A stretch of 24,640 bases of DNA from NCBI GenBank assembly GCA_964389495.1, contig CAYMDU010000016.1:1-24640 (forward strand), in the 5' to 3' direction. The notes under the pieces are model-generated. The model did no database searches, was not told the origin of the DNA, and saw nothing but the letters and a program-made list of their open reading frames with translations. This document shows, piece after piece, positions 1 through 6,840 of the stretch. The stretch's first letter is position 1. Each line of letters starts with the position of its first letter. The DNA is from RGIG3009 sp964389495 (lineage in GTDB: Bacteria > Bacillota > Clostridia > Oscillospirales > Acutalibacteraceae). Both the position numbers and the translations under genes were made by a program.

Positions 1-2
1 CG

Positions 3-1187
3 GCTGTTGGTGCCGAAGATTCTCACGACGGCGAAGCCACCAAAAAGCCGTTCCCGGTGATTCCCGTTTTGTGCGCGGTGGCGGCGGCTTTTGTGATTAC
101 CACCCTGGTGTTTGTCGGCTTTTTGCTGTCCGACAAGCTCGGTGGGCAGGGCGGCAACAGTTCCAAAATTGATGTTCCGAATTTTGTGGGCATGACACTG
201 GATGAAATTTCACAAGATGCCGAAATCATGGAGAATTTCAAATTCGGTCAACAAAAAGAGCAATACAGCGAAGAACCGGCCGGTACCGTGCTGGATCAAT
301 CGCTGGAAGCAGGATTGTCGGTGAAAAAAGGCACCAAAACGATTGTACTGACAGTGAGCAAGGGCCCCAACATGCAACGGATCCCCGATGTGGTGGGGCA
401 GCATCGTGACCAAGCCGAAGCGGCGCTGAGAAATGCCGGCTTTGAAGTGAAATACACCTTGGATGTCAGCGACGAAGTGCAGGAGAACTTTGTGATCTCG
501 CTGTCACCGGCGGAGTATCCGCAGGAGTTGGTGTATGGGTCGGAAATTACCATGGTGGTGAGTTCCGGCGCCACGCCGGCCGAGCCGGTTCCGGTTCCCG
601 ATGTGCTGAATCTTTCGCTGGATCAGGCCATTTCGCAGTTGGAAAGCGCCGGCTTTGTGGTGAACAAAGAAACCGACATCACCTATGTGAACACTGCTTC
701 GGCGCCGGCCAACACGGTGTTAAAGCAGAGTATTACCGGCAATGCCACCGCGGTGGTGGGCACGGCAATCAAGCTGGAAGTCAGCACCGGGTATGTGGAT
801 GTGAAAGTGCAAATCCCGTTGCCGAACAGCGAAACCGTGGTGGACATTCAAGTGTTTGTGGACGGCATATTGCGTGAAACAACCACGGGCGTTTTGCCCA
901 GTTTGGCCAAGGTGAAAGTGCTCACTTTGTCGGAACAGTCGTCGTCGTATGTGGTAACGGTGAAAATTGCCAAAACCGGTACGGCTGCGGATAAGTTTAT
1001 GGACTATGCCCAATACAATGTGAACGGGCAAACGGGCCTGGTGGAAGAACAGTACCGGCATGAAGATGTGCTGGCAAAATACGAAACAACCGCGCCGGCT
1101 CCCAGCACAACCGCTTCTGCCACAACCACAACCACCACCGCAACGGCATCGACTACCAGCACGGTGGCAGCGGGCGAGCAGGCATAA
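3..1187 (+). CDS. prkC: PASTA-domain Ser/Thr protein kinase, C-terminal part (5' end outside window)
   Basis: The reading frame is open to the left window edge, so this is the 3' part of a longer gene; a GTG at 57 is an internal valine. Visible in order: a short cytoplasmic linker, one transmembrane helix (VIPVLCAVAAAFVITTLVFV, about nt 57-125), then three extracellular PASTA repeats beginning at IDVPNFVGMTLDE, RIPDVVGQHRDQAE and VPVPDVLNLSLDQA. Next come a small beta-rich region and a Thr/Ser/Ala-rich low-complexity tail. One membrane helix followed by tandem PASTA repeats is the C-terminal half of PrkC/StkP-type kinases, which sense muropeptides or cell-wall precursors and phosphorylate cytoplasmic targets. 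The kinase domain itself lies outside the window. The next gene, rsgA, starts 2 nt after the stop, as in the prpC-prkC-rsgA cluster of Bacillota. The Thr-rich tail probably reaches into the wall (inference). Confidence 0.9.
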   Translation, partial: AVGAEDSHDGEATKKPFPVIPVLCAVAAAFVITTLVFVGFLLSDKLGGQGGNSSKIDVPNFVGMTLDEISQDAEIMENFKFGQQKEQYSEEPAGTVLDQSLEAGLSVKKGTKTIVLTVSKGPNMQRIPDVVGQHRDQAEAALRNAGFEVKYTLDVSDEVQENFVISLSPAEYPQELVYGSEITMVVSSGATPAEPVPVPDVLNLSLDQAISQLESAGFVVNKETDITYVNTASAPANTVLKQSITGNATAVVGTAIKLEVSTGYVDVKVQIPLPNSETVVDIQVFVDGILRETTTGVLPSLAKVKVLTLSEQSSSYVVTVKIAKTGTAADKFMDYAQYNVNGQTGLVEEQYRHEDVLAKYETTAPAPSTTASATTTTTTATASTTSTVAAGEQA

Positions 1188-1189
1188 CG

Positions 1190-2083
1190 ATGGGCGTGGA
1201 AAAGCAAGGAATTATACGGCAAGGCATCGGCGGTTTCTATTATGTAGAAGCCGCCGATGCGGTATACGAATGCCGTGCGCGCGGCAATTTCCGCAAAGAC
1301 GGTCTCACGCCGGTGGCGGGGGATCGGGTGGTGGTAACGGTGAACCCGGAAGAAAAAACGGGAGTGGTGCAGCAAATTTTGCCGCGCCGCAACTGCCTTG
1401 TTCGGCCGCCGGTTGCCAATGTGGATCAGTTGGCGGTGGTGGCGTCCATAGCCGAACCGGAGCCGCATCCGTTGCTGTTGGATAAACTGATTGCCATTGC
1501 CGAAGACAACGGCATCGCGCCGCTTTTGGTGATTACCAAATCGGATTTGCAAAATACGGCACCGTTGGCGGAAACCTATGAAAAAGTGGGACTTCCCGTT
1601 TTCACCGTCACAGTGACGCAACCGGAAACGGCGCAGAAGCTGTGCGGGCAACTGGCCGGGCGGGTAACGGCGTTGGCGGGCAATTCCGGTGTGGGGAAAT
1701 CCAGCCTGCTGAACGCGATTGAGCCGTCGTGGCAACGCGCAACCGGTGAAATCAGCCAAAAGCTGGGGCGTGGCCGCCACACCACACGCTCGGCCGAATT
1801 GTTGCCGTTGCCGTTTGGCGGCTACCTGGTGGATACGGCCGGGTTTTCGGCGCTGGATATGGAACGCATTTATCCGATTGCCAAGGACCGGTTGGAAGAC
1901 TGTTTTCGGGAGTTCCAACCGTTTTTGGGGCGATGCCGCTTTACCGGATGTGCGCATGTGCACGAACCGGATTGTGCGGTGAAAGCGGCGGTGGAGGCAG
2001 GGGTTATTCCCGTGTCGCGCTATGAAAGCTACACCGCCATGTACACGCAGGCCGAAGCGCGAAAAGCGTGGAACACAAAATAG
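1190..2083 (+). CDS. rsgA: Ribosome small subunit-dependent GTPase RsgA
   Basis: A 297-residue circularly permuted GTPase that assists late maturation of the 30S ribosomal subunit. In order: an N-terminal OB-fold (about residues 1-70), G4 motif TKSD (116-119), P-loop GNSGVGKS (164-171), GRGRHTTRS switch I/G2 region (about 193-201) and G3 DTAG (215-218). The permuted order G4-G1-G3 is diagnostic for YjeQ/YloQ. The C-terminal zinc site is intact: Cys249, Cys254, His256 and Cys262. Length is normal for the family. The ATG lies 2 nt after the prkC stop, so the two genes are co-transcribed and perhaps translationally coupled. In B. subtilis, PrkC phosphorylates the orthologue (CpgA). The rpe and thiN genes that often follow are absent here. 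Confidence 0.96.
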   Translation: MGVEKQGIIRQGIGGFYYVEAADAVYECRARGNFRKDGLTPVAGDRVVVTVNPEEKTGVVQQILPRRNCLVRPPVANVDQLAVVASIAEPEPHPLLLDKLIAIAEDNGIAPLLVITKSDLQNTAPLAETYEKVGLPVFTVTVTQPETAQKLCGQLAGRVTALAGNSGVGKSSLLNAIEPSWQRATGEISQKLGRGRHTTRSAELLPLPFGGYLVDTAGFSALDMERIYPIAKDRLEDCFREFQPFLGRCRFTGCAHVHEPDCAVKAAVEAGVIPVSRYESYTAMYTQAEARKAWNTK

Positions 2084-2087
2084 GCCC

Positions 2088-2135
2088 CAACAGCCGCTCA
2101 AAGCCTCATCTGCCGAGGCCGGGCGGCTGTTGTTT
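2088..2135 (+). terminator. Hairpin after rsgA, probable weak terminator
   Basis: A 10-bp outer stem (2088-2097 with 2123-2132) encloses a second short stem (GCCTC 2103-2107 with GAGGC 2115-2119). It begins 5 nt after the rsgA stop. Only TTT follows, so termination may be inefficient and some read-through into the sporulation genes downstream is possible. Confidence 0.5.
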
Positions 2136-2178
2136 GTGAGGAGTTGGTTTGCGACAACAAAATTTTGATTTTTTCTGC

Positions 2179-2204
2179 ACCCACGGGCGGCCGCGGCATA
2201 TGCT
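2179..2204 (+). promoter_or_regulatory. Candidate sporulation promoter (sigma-K/sigma-E type) for the 48-aa gene and spoVM
   Basis: CATATGCT at 2197-2204 fits the -10 pattern CATANNNT shared by sigma-E and sigma-K promoters. AC at 2179-2180 is exactly 16 nt upstream, the sigma-K-type arrangement. The -35 position expected for sigma-E (2176-2182) is a poor match. The same octamer recurs at 2551 before the SipL-like gene. The site lies about 40 nt before the first small gene. The motif is short and unproven, so this is a moderate-to-weak call. Confidence 0.4.
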
Positions 2205-2242
2205 GTTAGTACAGACGCGGAAACGCAAGACGAGGTGAAGGT

Positions 2243-2389
2243 ATGAAACGAAGAAAGTGCTGTCAAGGCGGCTACTATGCGGCTTTTGGCACCGGGCTGT
2301 TGGTGGCGCTGCTGTTTCCCACGCGGCTGATCCTCATCTTGGCGGCTGCCGCACTGGTATTGACCGGCATTTCGCTGTTGCGATGCTGA
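2243..2389 (+). CDS. Small cysteine-containing membrane protein (48 aa), unknown function
   Basis: The product begins MKRRKCCQGGYYAAFG and continues into a hydrophobic stretch of about 28 residues interrupted by one Pro-Thr-Arg, ending LLRC. It has a positively charged, double-cysteine N-terminus, probably one re-entrant or two short membrane segments, and a terminal cysteine. The start follows GAGGTGA (2233-2239) at close spacing. It stands 18 nt ahead of the SpoVM-like gene and behind a sporulation-type promoter, so a role in spore formation is a reasonable inference. I recall similar CC-containing microproteins in other clostridia only as uncharacterised proteins and assign no function. 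The short, coherent hydrophobic composition, good RBS and tight spacing argue that it is real. Confidence 0.7.
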   Translation: MKRRKCCQGGYYAAFGTGLLVALLFPTRLILILAAAALVLTGISLLRC

Positions 2390-2407
2390 GTTGGAGGAGG
2401 AGCTTGT

Positions 2408-2497
2408 ATGCAGATTGTTGTGGTTAAGAGTTCGCGGTTTTTCGGAGGCATTCTGCGGCACCTGTTTCGTATTAAAAAAAGAGAAGAAGCATCCTAA
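2408..2497 (+). CDS. spoVM: SpoVM-like spore coat-anchoring peptide (29 aa)
   Basis: The peptide begins MQIVVVKSSRFFGGILRHLF and ends in a basic tail (RIKKREEAS). It aligns without gaps to B. subtilis SpoVM as I remember that 26-residue peptide: Met1, Lys7, Phe11, Gly13, Gly14, Ile15 and Arg17 coincide, and positions 3-6, 16, 19 and 20 stay hydrophobic. SpoVM is an amphipathic helix that embeds in the convex outer forespore membrane and recruits the SpoIVA ATPase, starting the coat. Two contexts support the call: B. subtilis spoVM also lies just downstream of the prkC-rsgA cluster, and the next gene here is SipL-like. The RBS GGAGGAGG (2393-2400) is very strong. Oddity: Pro9, important for membrane-curvature recognition in B. 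subtilis, is Ser here. Confidence 0.82.
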   Translation: MQIVVVKSSRFFGGILRHLFRIKKREEAS

Positions 2498-2501
2498 CGC
2501 C

Positions 2502-2528
2502 GGCGGAGGGGATTCCCTCCGCCTTTTT
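2502..2528 (+). terminator. Rho-independent terminator after spoVM
   Basis: A perfect 9-bp GC-rich stem (GGCGGAGGG 2502-2510, CCCTCCGCC 2515-2523) with a GATT loop is followed by TTTTT (2524-2528). It ends the microprotein-spoVM transcript 5 nt after the stop codon and separates it from the promoter of the SipL-like gene. Confidence 0.93.
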
Positions 2529-2529
2529 G

Positions 2530-2558
2530 TCATATCCGTTTGGGGTGTTGCATATGCT
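2530..2558 (+). promoter_or_regulatory. Sigma-E-type promoter of the SipL-like gene
   Basis: TCATATC (2530-2536), 14 nt, then CATATGCT (2551-2558). The B. subtilis sigma-E consensus is roughly KMATATT-N14-CATACAMT, so the -35 matches 6 of 7 positions, the spacer is exact, and the -10 keeps CATA and the final T. The site begins 2 nt after the terminator T-run and lies about 38 nt before the start codon. Mother-cell (sigma-E) expression agrees with what is known of sipL in C. difficile. Confidence 0.65.
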
Positions 2559-2595
2559 TTTTACAGAAAAAGCCGCAACAAAAGGAGAGAGAAGA

Positions 2596-4119
2596 ATGGA
2601 ACTTCAAACCACCTGTGGACGAATAGGAACAATGACGACTGTTTTTGACGATGTGAATGAGTGTCCGTTGGATTGCGATTTTTTATTGCCGGACTACTTG
2701 CCGGAAATCGCGGTGATACTGAAATGCCGTATGAAGCCGACGGTGCAGTCCCATCAAGTCAGCGGTGACCGCGTGGTGGCAGACGGTACCGTTCATTTGC
2801 AGTTGCTGTATTTGGATGAAGAACGGCGTTGCGTGCGAAGCTATGAGTGTTCGCAACCGTTTAGTTCGGTGTTTACGGTGAAGGAATTGAAAAGCAGCGA
2901 TAACATTCTGTTGAGTGCGCGCACGAACTATGTGAACTGCCGTGCCGTTGGGCCGCGCCGCGTGGATATTCACGGCGCTTTCGGTGTGCGCTTGATTGTG
3001 CAAGCGGAAACGAGTGTTGAAATCATCACGCAAGCCGAAACCGAAGGACTGCAAACACGCGGCTGCACGGTTGCGGGTTCGCTTCCGGCGGGAAGCGCAA
3101 GAAAAGCGGTGTCGCTAAACGAAGTGCTGGAATTGCCAACGGCGGCCGAATCGGTGATGCGTTGCGAACCGTGTGCGGTGGTGACCGATTGCCGGCAAAT
3201 GCCGGGGAAAGCGGTGGTGAAAGGCGATGTGCTTATGCAAACGGCGTGCATTTCCGATGCGGCAAGCGGAACGGTTGCACACAGCACCCATCGAATTCCG
3301 TTTAGCCTGATTTTGGATGTGGACGGTTTGTCCGAAGACCGGCTTTGTGATTGCCGTGCCGAAATTCTCCACTGTGAGGTACACCTGATGCAAGATCCAA
3401 ACGGGGAAAACCGATTGCTGTCGGTGTCGGTGAAGGTGTTGGTGACGGTATGCTGTTACCGTTCCGAGGAGTACCGGCTGATTACGGACGCATATCACAC
3501 GGCCTATCCCTTGAAAACCGAAACTTGCCAAGTGACGATTGATCATTTGCAATTTGTGCGTTCCGACGAAGTGACGGTTTCGCTTTCGCAAGAACTTCCG
3601 CAAAGTGATACGGCCGGCATTATTGATGTATGGTGCGAACCGTTGCCGGCAACCTGCCAAGCAGATGCGGAACATACCGTTTTGAGCGGACAACTGCTGA
3701 TAGCCATGCTGACGCGCGACGGCGAAGGCTGCGTGGCGTACTATGAGCGGTCTGCCGCGTATGAAGCAACCCTGCCGGACAACAGCGCTTGCGGTGAGGT
3801 GTGCGTGTTGCCTTTGGAGGTTACCTACACGCAAAACGGGGCAACAATGGATGTGCGCGTTTCCATGGCGGTGCACCGTGTGGGGAGCCGGCAGGAAACA
3901 TACACGGCCATTACCGGCATGACAGCCGATGACAGCGCGCCGTATACCGAAAGCGGATTACTGGCCGGTTGTTGTTTGAAAGTTTGTTACGCTTCGGCTG
4001 GTGACTCCGTTTGGGAGTTGGCACAGCGCGAGCACACATCGCCGGAAGCCATTCGGCTGGAAAACGACATTGCCGGTGATGTGGTGGAAAAGGATGCCCT
4101 GTTGTTTATTCCGTTGTGA
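2596..4119 (+). CDS. sipL: DUF3794/LysM spore morphogenesis protein, SipL-like
   Basis: A 507-residue protein with no signal peptide. About three repeats of the DUF3794 type fill residues 20-440 (for example the region from DFLLPDYLPEIAVILKC and that from RKAVSLNEVLELP). The C-terminal 45 residues, from VCYASAGDSVWELAQRE to DALLFIPL, form a LysM domain. This is the architecture of clostridial SipL, which in C. difficile binds the SpoIVA ATPase through its LysM domain and helps attach the coat around the forespore, a role like that of SpoVID in Bacillus. The start is the ATG at 2596 behind AAAGGAGAGAGAAGA; in-frame TTG starts further upstream lie in the terminator. The adjacent spoVM-like gene and sigma-E-type promoter support the assignment. 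Other DUF3794/LysM paralogues exist, so the exact name is less certain than the family. Confidence 0.83.
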   Translation: MELQTTCGRIGTMTTVFDDVNECPLDCDFLLPDYLPEIAVILKCRMKPTVQSHQVSGDRVVADGTVHLQLLYLDEERRCVRSYECSQPFSSVFTVKELKSSDNILLSARTNYVNCRAVGPRRVDIHGAFGVRLIVQAETSVEIITQAETEGLQTRGCTVAGSLPAGSARKAVSLNEVLELPTAAESVMRCEPCAVVTDCRQMPGKAVVKGDVLMQTACISDAASGTVAHSTHRIPFSLILDVDGLSEDRLCDCRAEILHCEVHLMQDPNGENRLLSVSVKVLVTVCCYRSEEYRLITDAYHTAYPLKTETCQVTIDHLQFVRSDEVTVSLSQELPQSDTAGIIDVWCEPLPATCQADAEHTVLSGQLLIAMLTRDGEGCVAYYERSAAYEATLPDNSACGEVCVLPLEVTYTQNGATMDVRVSMAVHRVGSRQETYTAITGMTADDSAPYTESGLLAGCCLKVCYASAGDSVWELAQREHTSPEAIRLENDIAGDVVEKDALLFIPL

Positions 4120-4126
4120 GACAGAG

Positions 4127-4157
4127 GAACAGTCCGGCAACCGCCGGACTGTTCTTT
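4127..4157 (+). terminator. Rho-independent terminator after sipL
   Basis: A perfect 12-bp stem (GAACAGTCCGGC 4127-4138, complement 4143-4154) with a 4-nt AACC loop is followed by TTT. It begins 7 nt after the sipL stop. Confidence 0.85.
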
Positions 4158-4168
4158 GCAATTGGGGG

Positions 4169-4197
4169 TGTACAAGCAGGGCTTTTTGTGATATACT
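4169..4197 (+). promoter_or_regulatory. Sigma-A promoter, extended -10, for the solute-binding lipoprotein
   Basis: TGTACA (4169-4174), 17 nt, TATACT (4192-4197), with TGA directly before the -10 (extended -10). The -35 is mediocre. The predicted leader is about 85 nt. Confidence 0.65.
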
Positions 4198-4287
4198 ACC
4201 TGTGTATATTGCAAGAACAGGATGAGCAAAGAAAAGAGCGGCAGCGGCACGATGTGGCCGCGAACAACCGAGAAAGGGGACAAGGCG

Positions 4288-6531
4288 ATGCTGAAAAAGC
4301 GCATGTTGGCCGGTGCGTTGGCACTGGTTGTGGGGCTGTTGCCCTTGTATGGTTGCCACGAAAAGCCGTCCGAAACGCCAACAAAAGAATCGCTGACGGT
4401 GGGGTATTCCTATGTGACCGGCACATTTTCTCCTTTTTTTGCGGCAACGGCCGGTGACCGCGATGTTGCCGACATGACACAGGTGTATTTGTTGTCCACC
4501 GACAGAGCCGGGCAGGTGGTGCAAAACGGTATCGAGGGCGAAACCGTTGCTTATAACGGAACCGACTATACATATACCGGCCCTGCCGATGTAACCGTGA
4601 TTAATCACGACGACGGCACCGTGGACTACGAATTTCGTTTGCGTGAGGACTTGTGCTTTTCCGACGGTACGCCGCTAACGGCGGACGATGTGCTGTTTTC
4701 GTTGTATGTGCTGTGCGATCCCACCTATGACGGTCCCTTCACGGTGGCTTCGTTGCCGATTCGCGGGCTGTCGGCGTATCGTCGGGGCGTGACCCCGAAA
4801 TGGCAGTTGATTTTGGCCGACACTCCGAAAACAGCGGCAACCGGTTCGCCGGATGGGCATTACACATCCGGCGAAGCCGTTGCGTTTTGGACAGCATTCA
4901 ACGCGGCCGGTGCGGCGTTTGCCGAAGAAATTGTGAACTGGGGTATTTCGTATCACGGAAAAGGCGAAACGGTGAAAGACATTGCCGATTGGTTGGGATA
5001 TACCGGATTGCCTGACAGTGCCACCGCTACCGATTTGTTCAATGCCATGGTGGATCGCTACGGGTATGATTTATCCAATCAAGGCATCAACTCGGAACGC
5101 GTGAAGAACGATTTTGAGGAACTGCTGAAAGCAAAATTGAGCAGTGAATTGACAGTGGGTGTGGTAACGGGAGACACCGCGGACTCGATTGAGGGGATTC
5201 AAAAAACCGGCACCCACACGCTGTGTGTAACGCTGGATCATGCCGACCGCACAGCCCTTTCGGCGTTTTGTATTCCGATTGCACCGTTGCACTACTACGG
5301 AAATACCGAACTGCTGGATTACGAAGTACCGTGCTATGGCTTGACAAAAGGCGATTTAACCGCCGTGTATGCCAAAACTTCGGAGCCGATGGGGGCGGGG
5401 CCCTATGAGTTCCGCGGATACCGCAGCGACTGTGTGACTTTTGCGGCCAACGCAAACTACTACCGGGGCACACCGCAAACCAAAACGGTGATGTTCCGCA
5501 AAGTGGACGATGCCACGCTGACTTCTTCGCTGCAAAACGGGGTTGTTGATTTGGTGGAAACCGTGTACAGCAAAGCAACCGCCACGGCGATTGCCAAGGT
5601 AAACGGCGGCGTGATGAACGGCGATGCCCTGGTGATTGACACGGTGGACACGGCCGCCTATGGGTACATCGGCCTGAATGCCAACGGATTGAAAGTGGGA
5701 ACAGACCCGTATTCGGAACAGTCGCGGTGCTTGCGAAAAGCGTTTGCCACGATTTTTTCGGCCTATCGCGGTGCTTCGATTACCGACTTTTTTGTGCAAG
5801 GGGCAACGGCGCTTTCATCGCCCTATACCGAAACGGCAAGTAGCACAGACTACATGACATTTTCAACAGATGTGAACGGGAACCCGCTGTATACCGACGA
5901 TATGACCGAAGACGAACGTTGCCGCGCGGCAGAACAGGCAGCACTTGGCTTTTTGGAAGCAGCGGGATACACGGTGTCGGACGGCAAGGTGGTGGCAGCC
6001 CCTCTGTACGGAAAACGGATTTTTGAAATTCAGTTGGCCGGCGGCGGCACGGGGAATCATCCGGCCTATGCCATGCTGGTGAAGGCACAGGAGGCGTTGG
6101 AACGGTTGGGTATCACGCTTCGCATTGCCGACCGCAACAACGAAGGGGAGCTGTGGAGCGGAATTCGCACCGGTCGCATTGAAATGTGGTGTGCGGAACA
6201 GCCGGCCACGGAAACCGACCGGTATGCGCTGTATTTTTCCGGCGAAGGCACCCGGCCGACCGGCGCCGAAAACTACCTACTGGATGTGAACGATGCCGCT
6301 TTGAATCGGCTGATTTTGCAAGCGAGAGAAGCCGACGACGAGGCGTATGCGACGCTGCGTGATCAATGCTTCTCGCTTGTGGCGGAGTGGGCGGTGGAGT
6401 TGCCGCTGTACTGCCGGGGCGGTTTACTGATTTATGCCAAGACCTATGTGAATGTGGAAACGGCGATCGCGGATGCCACGCCGTATTATCGGTGGATACG
6501 GGAAGTATCGTTGTTGAAGATGAATACCTAA
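4288..6531 (+). CDS. ABC transporter substrate-binding lipoprotein, family 5 (oligopeptide/OppA-like)
   Basis: A 747-residue exported lipoprotein. MLKKRMLAGALALVVGLLPL followed by YGC is a type II signal peptide with lipobox LYGC and lipidated Cys23, which fixes the start at 4288 (RBS AAAGGGG); an in-frame ATG at 4222 would bury the signal. The mature part shows SBP_bac_5 features: LTVGYSYVTGTFSPFF, FRLREDLCFSDGTPLTADDVLFS, and later GAGPYEF and FAANANYYRG. Proteins of this family usually capture peptides (sometimes nickel or sugars) for an ABC importer. It is longer than the usual 500-600 residues because of an extra segment of roughly 140 residues (about 155-300) after the domain I entry. 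No permease or ATPase gene lies nearby, so the partner transporter is elsewhere. The ligand cannot be told from sequence. Confidence 0.88.
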   Translation: MLKKRMLAGALALVVGLLPLYGCHEKPSETPTKESLTVGYSYVTGTFSPFFAATAGDRDVADMTQVYLLSTDRAGQVVQNGIEGETVAYNGTDYTYTGPADVTVINHDDGTVDYEFRLREDLCFSDGTPLTADDVLFSLYVLCDPTYDGPFTVASLPIRGLSAYRRGVTPKWQLILADTPKTAATGSPDGHYTSGEAVAFWTAFNAAGAAFAEEIVNWGISYHGKGETVKDIADWLGYTGLPDSATATDLFNAMVDRYGYDLSNQGINSERVKNDFEELLKAKLSSELTVGVVTGDTADSIEGIQKTGTHTLCVTLDHADRTALSAFCIPIAPLHYYGNTELLDYEVPCYGLTKGDLTAVYAKTSEPMGAGPYEFRGYRSDCVTFAANANYYRGTPQTKTVMFRKVDDATLTSSLQNGVVDLVETVYSKATATAIAKVNGGVMNGDALVIDTVDTAAYGYIGLNANGLKVGTDPYSEQSRCLRKAFATIFSAYRGASITDFFVQGATALSSPYTETASSTDYMTFSTDVNGNPLYTDDMTEDERCRAAEQAALGFLEAAGYTVSDGKVVAAPLYGKRIFEIQLAGGGTGNHPAYAMLVKAQEALERLGITLRIADRNNEGELWSGIRTGRIEMWCAEQPATETDRYALYFSGEGTRPTGAENYLLDVNDAALNRLILQAREADDEAYATLRDQCFSLVAEWAVELPLYCRGGLLIYAKTYVNVETAIADATPYYRWIREVSLLKMNT

Positions 6532-6536
6532 TCGGT

Positions 6537-6568
6537 AAAACCGGCACGGATAACCGTGTCGGTTTTTT
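6537..6568 (+). terminator. Rho-independent terminator after the binding protein
   Basis: A stem of 9 bp with one G-U pair, extended by AAAA/TTTT (6537-6549 with 6554-6566), has an ATAA loop and runs into TTTTTT. It sits 5 nt after the stop. Confidence 0.9.
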
Positions 6569-6590
6569 GTGCGAAACGACGGAATATTTC

Positions 6591-6619
6591 TTGACAGGTG
6601 CGGGGAAAAGTGGTATACT
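6591..6619 (+). promoter_or_regulatory. Strong sigma-A promoter for rny
   Basis: A perfect TTGACA (6591-6596), 17-nt spacer and TATACT (6614-6619) preceded by TGG (extended -10). This is the best vegetative promoter in the window. Transcription should begin near 6626, leaving a leader of about 215 nt before rny. Confidence 0.9.
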
Positions 6620-6625
6620 TTTAAC

Positions 6626-6840
6626 AGTTGGATCGTGGGGGTCCAACTGTGTGAAATCGTATCCTGTTGGTTAAATACAAGCAGGTGCAGTTCTTTTGTT
6701 GGTTTCTGATTTGGCCCGTGTTGCCGATGCCCGGGCGTTTATGATGATACAACCGCATAGTGTGCCCGTGTAGTACTGGGGAAAGAACTGCCTTCATACA
6801 AGACAGAAATCAAAACGAAACATAGGAGGTGTTCGTTCCC
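6626..6840 (+). promoter_or_regulatory. Structured 5' leader of rny, possible cis-regulatory RNA
   Basis: This non-coding stretch lies between the sigma-A promoter and the GTG of rny. Visible pairings: a 5'-end hairpin (6624-6632 with 6642-6650, 9 bp); a small hairpin (6663-6668 with 6680-6685); a perfect 10-bp long-range stem (GCAGTTCTTT 6687-6696 with AAAGAACTGC 6782-6791); an inner GCCCG/CGGGC hairpin (6714-6718 with 6732-6736); and a second 10-bp pairing (TTGGTTTCTG 6699-6708 with CAGAAATCAA 6804-6813, one G-U). The two 10-bp pairings cross, so they form a pseudoknot or exclude each other. The gene's RBS AGGAGG is at 6824-6829. I do not recognise a known riboswitch class. Confidence 0.5.

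Noticed and set aside
1087..1184. Short ACC/ACA-rich tract at the end of prkC as a DNA repeat
   Set aside because: It encodes the Thr/Ala-rich tail in frame; codons vary and there is no regular unit, so it is low-complexity protein and not a tandem or CRISPR repeat.
1004..2533. Long minus-strand open frame (509 codons) opposite rsgA and the small genes
   Set aside because: It is antisense to rsgA, is rich in Arg/His/Gln with no recognisable domain, and overlaps well-supported genes and a terminator; it is a GC-driven shadow frame.
2391..2648. 85-codon frame overlapping the SpoVM-like gene in another frame
   Set aside because: It runs through the terminator and into the sipL start region; the 29-codon frame at 2408 has the strong RBS and the SpoVM alignment.
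4222..4287. Earlier ATG start for the binding lipoprotein
   Set aside because: It would put 22 charged residues before the signal peptide; the ATG at 4288 has an RBS and yields a standard lipoprotein signal.
6626..6840. 6S RNA or a known riboswitch in the rny leader
   Set aside because: No terminator separates the region from rny, the 5' end pairs with itself and not with the 3' end, and no conserved core of a riboswitch class that I know is visible.
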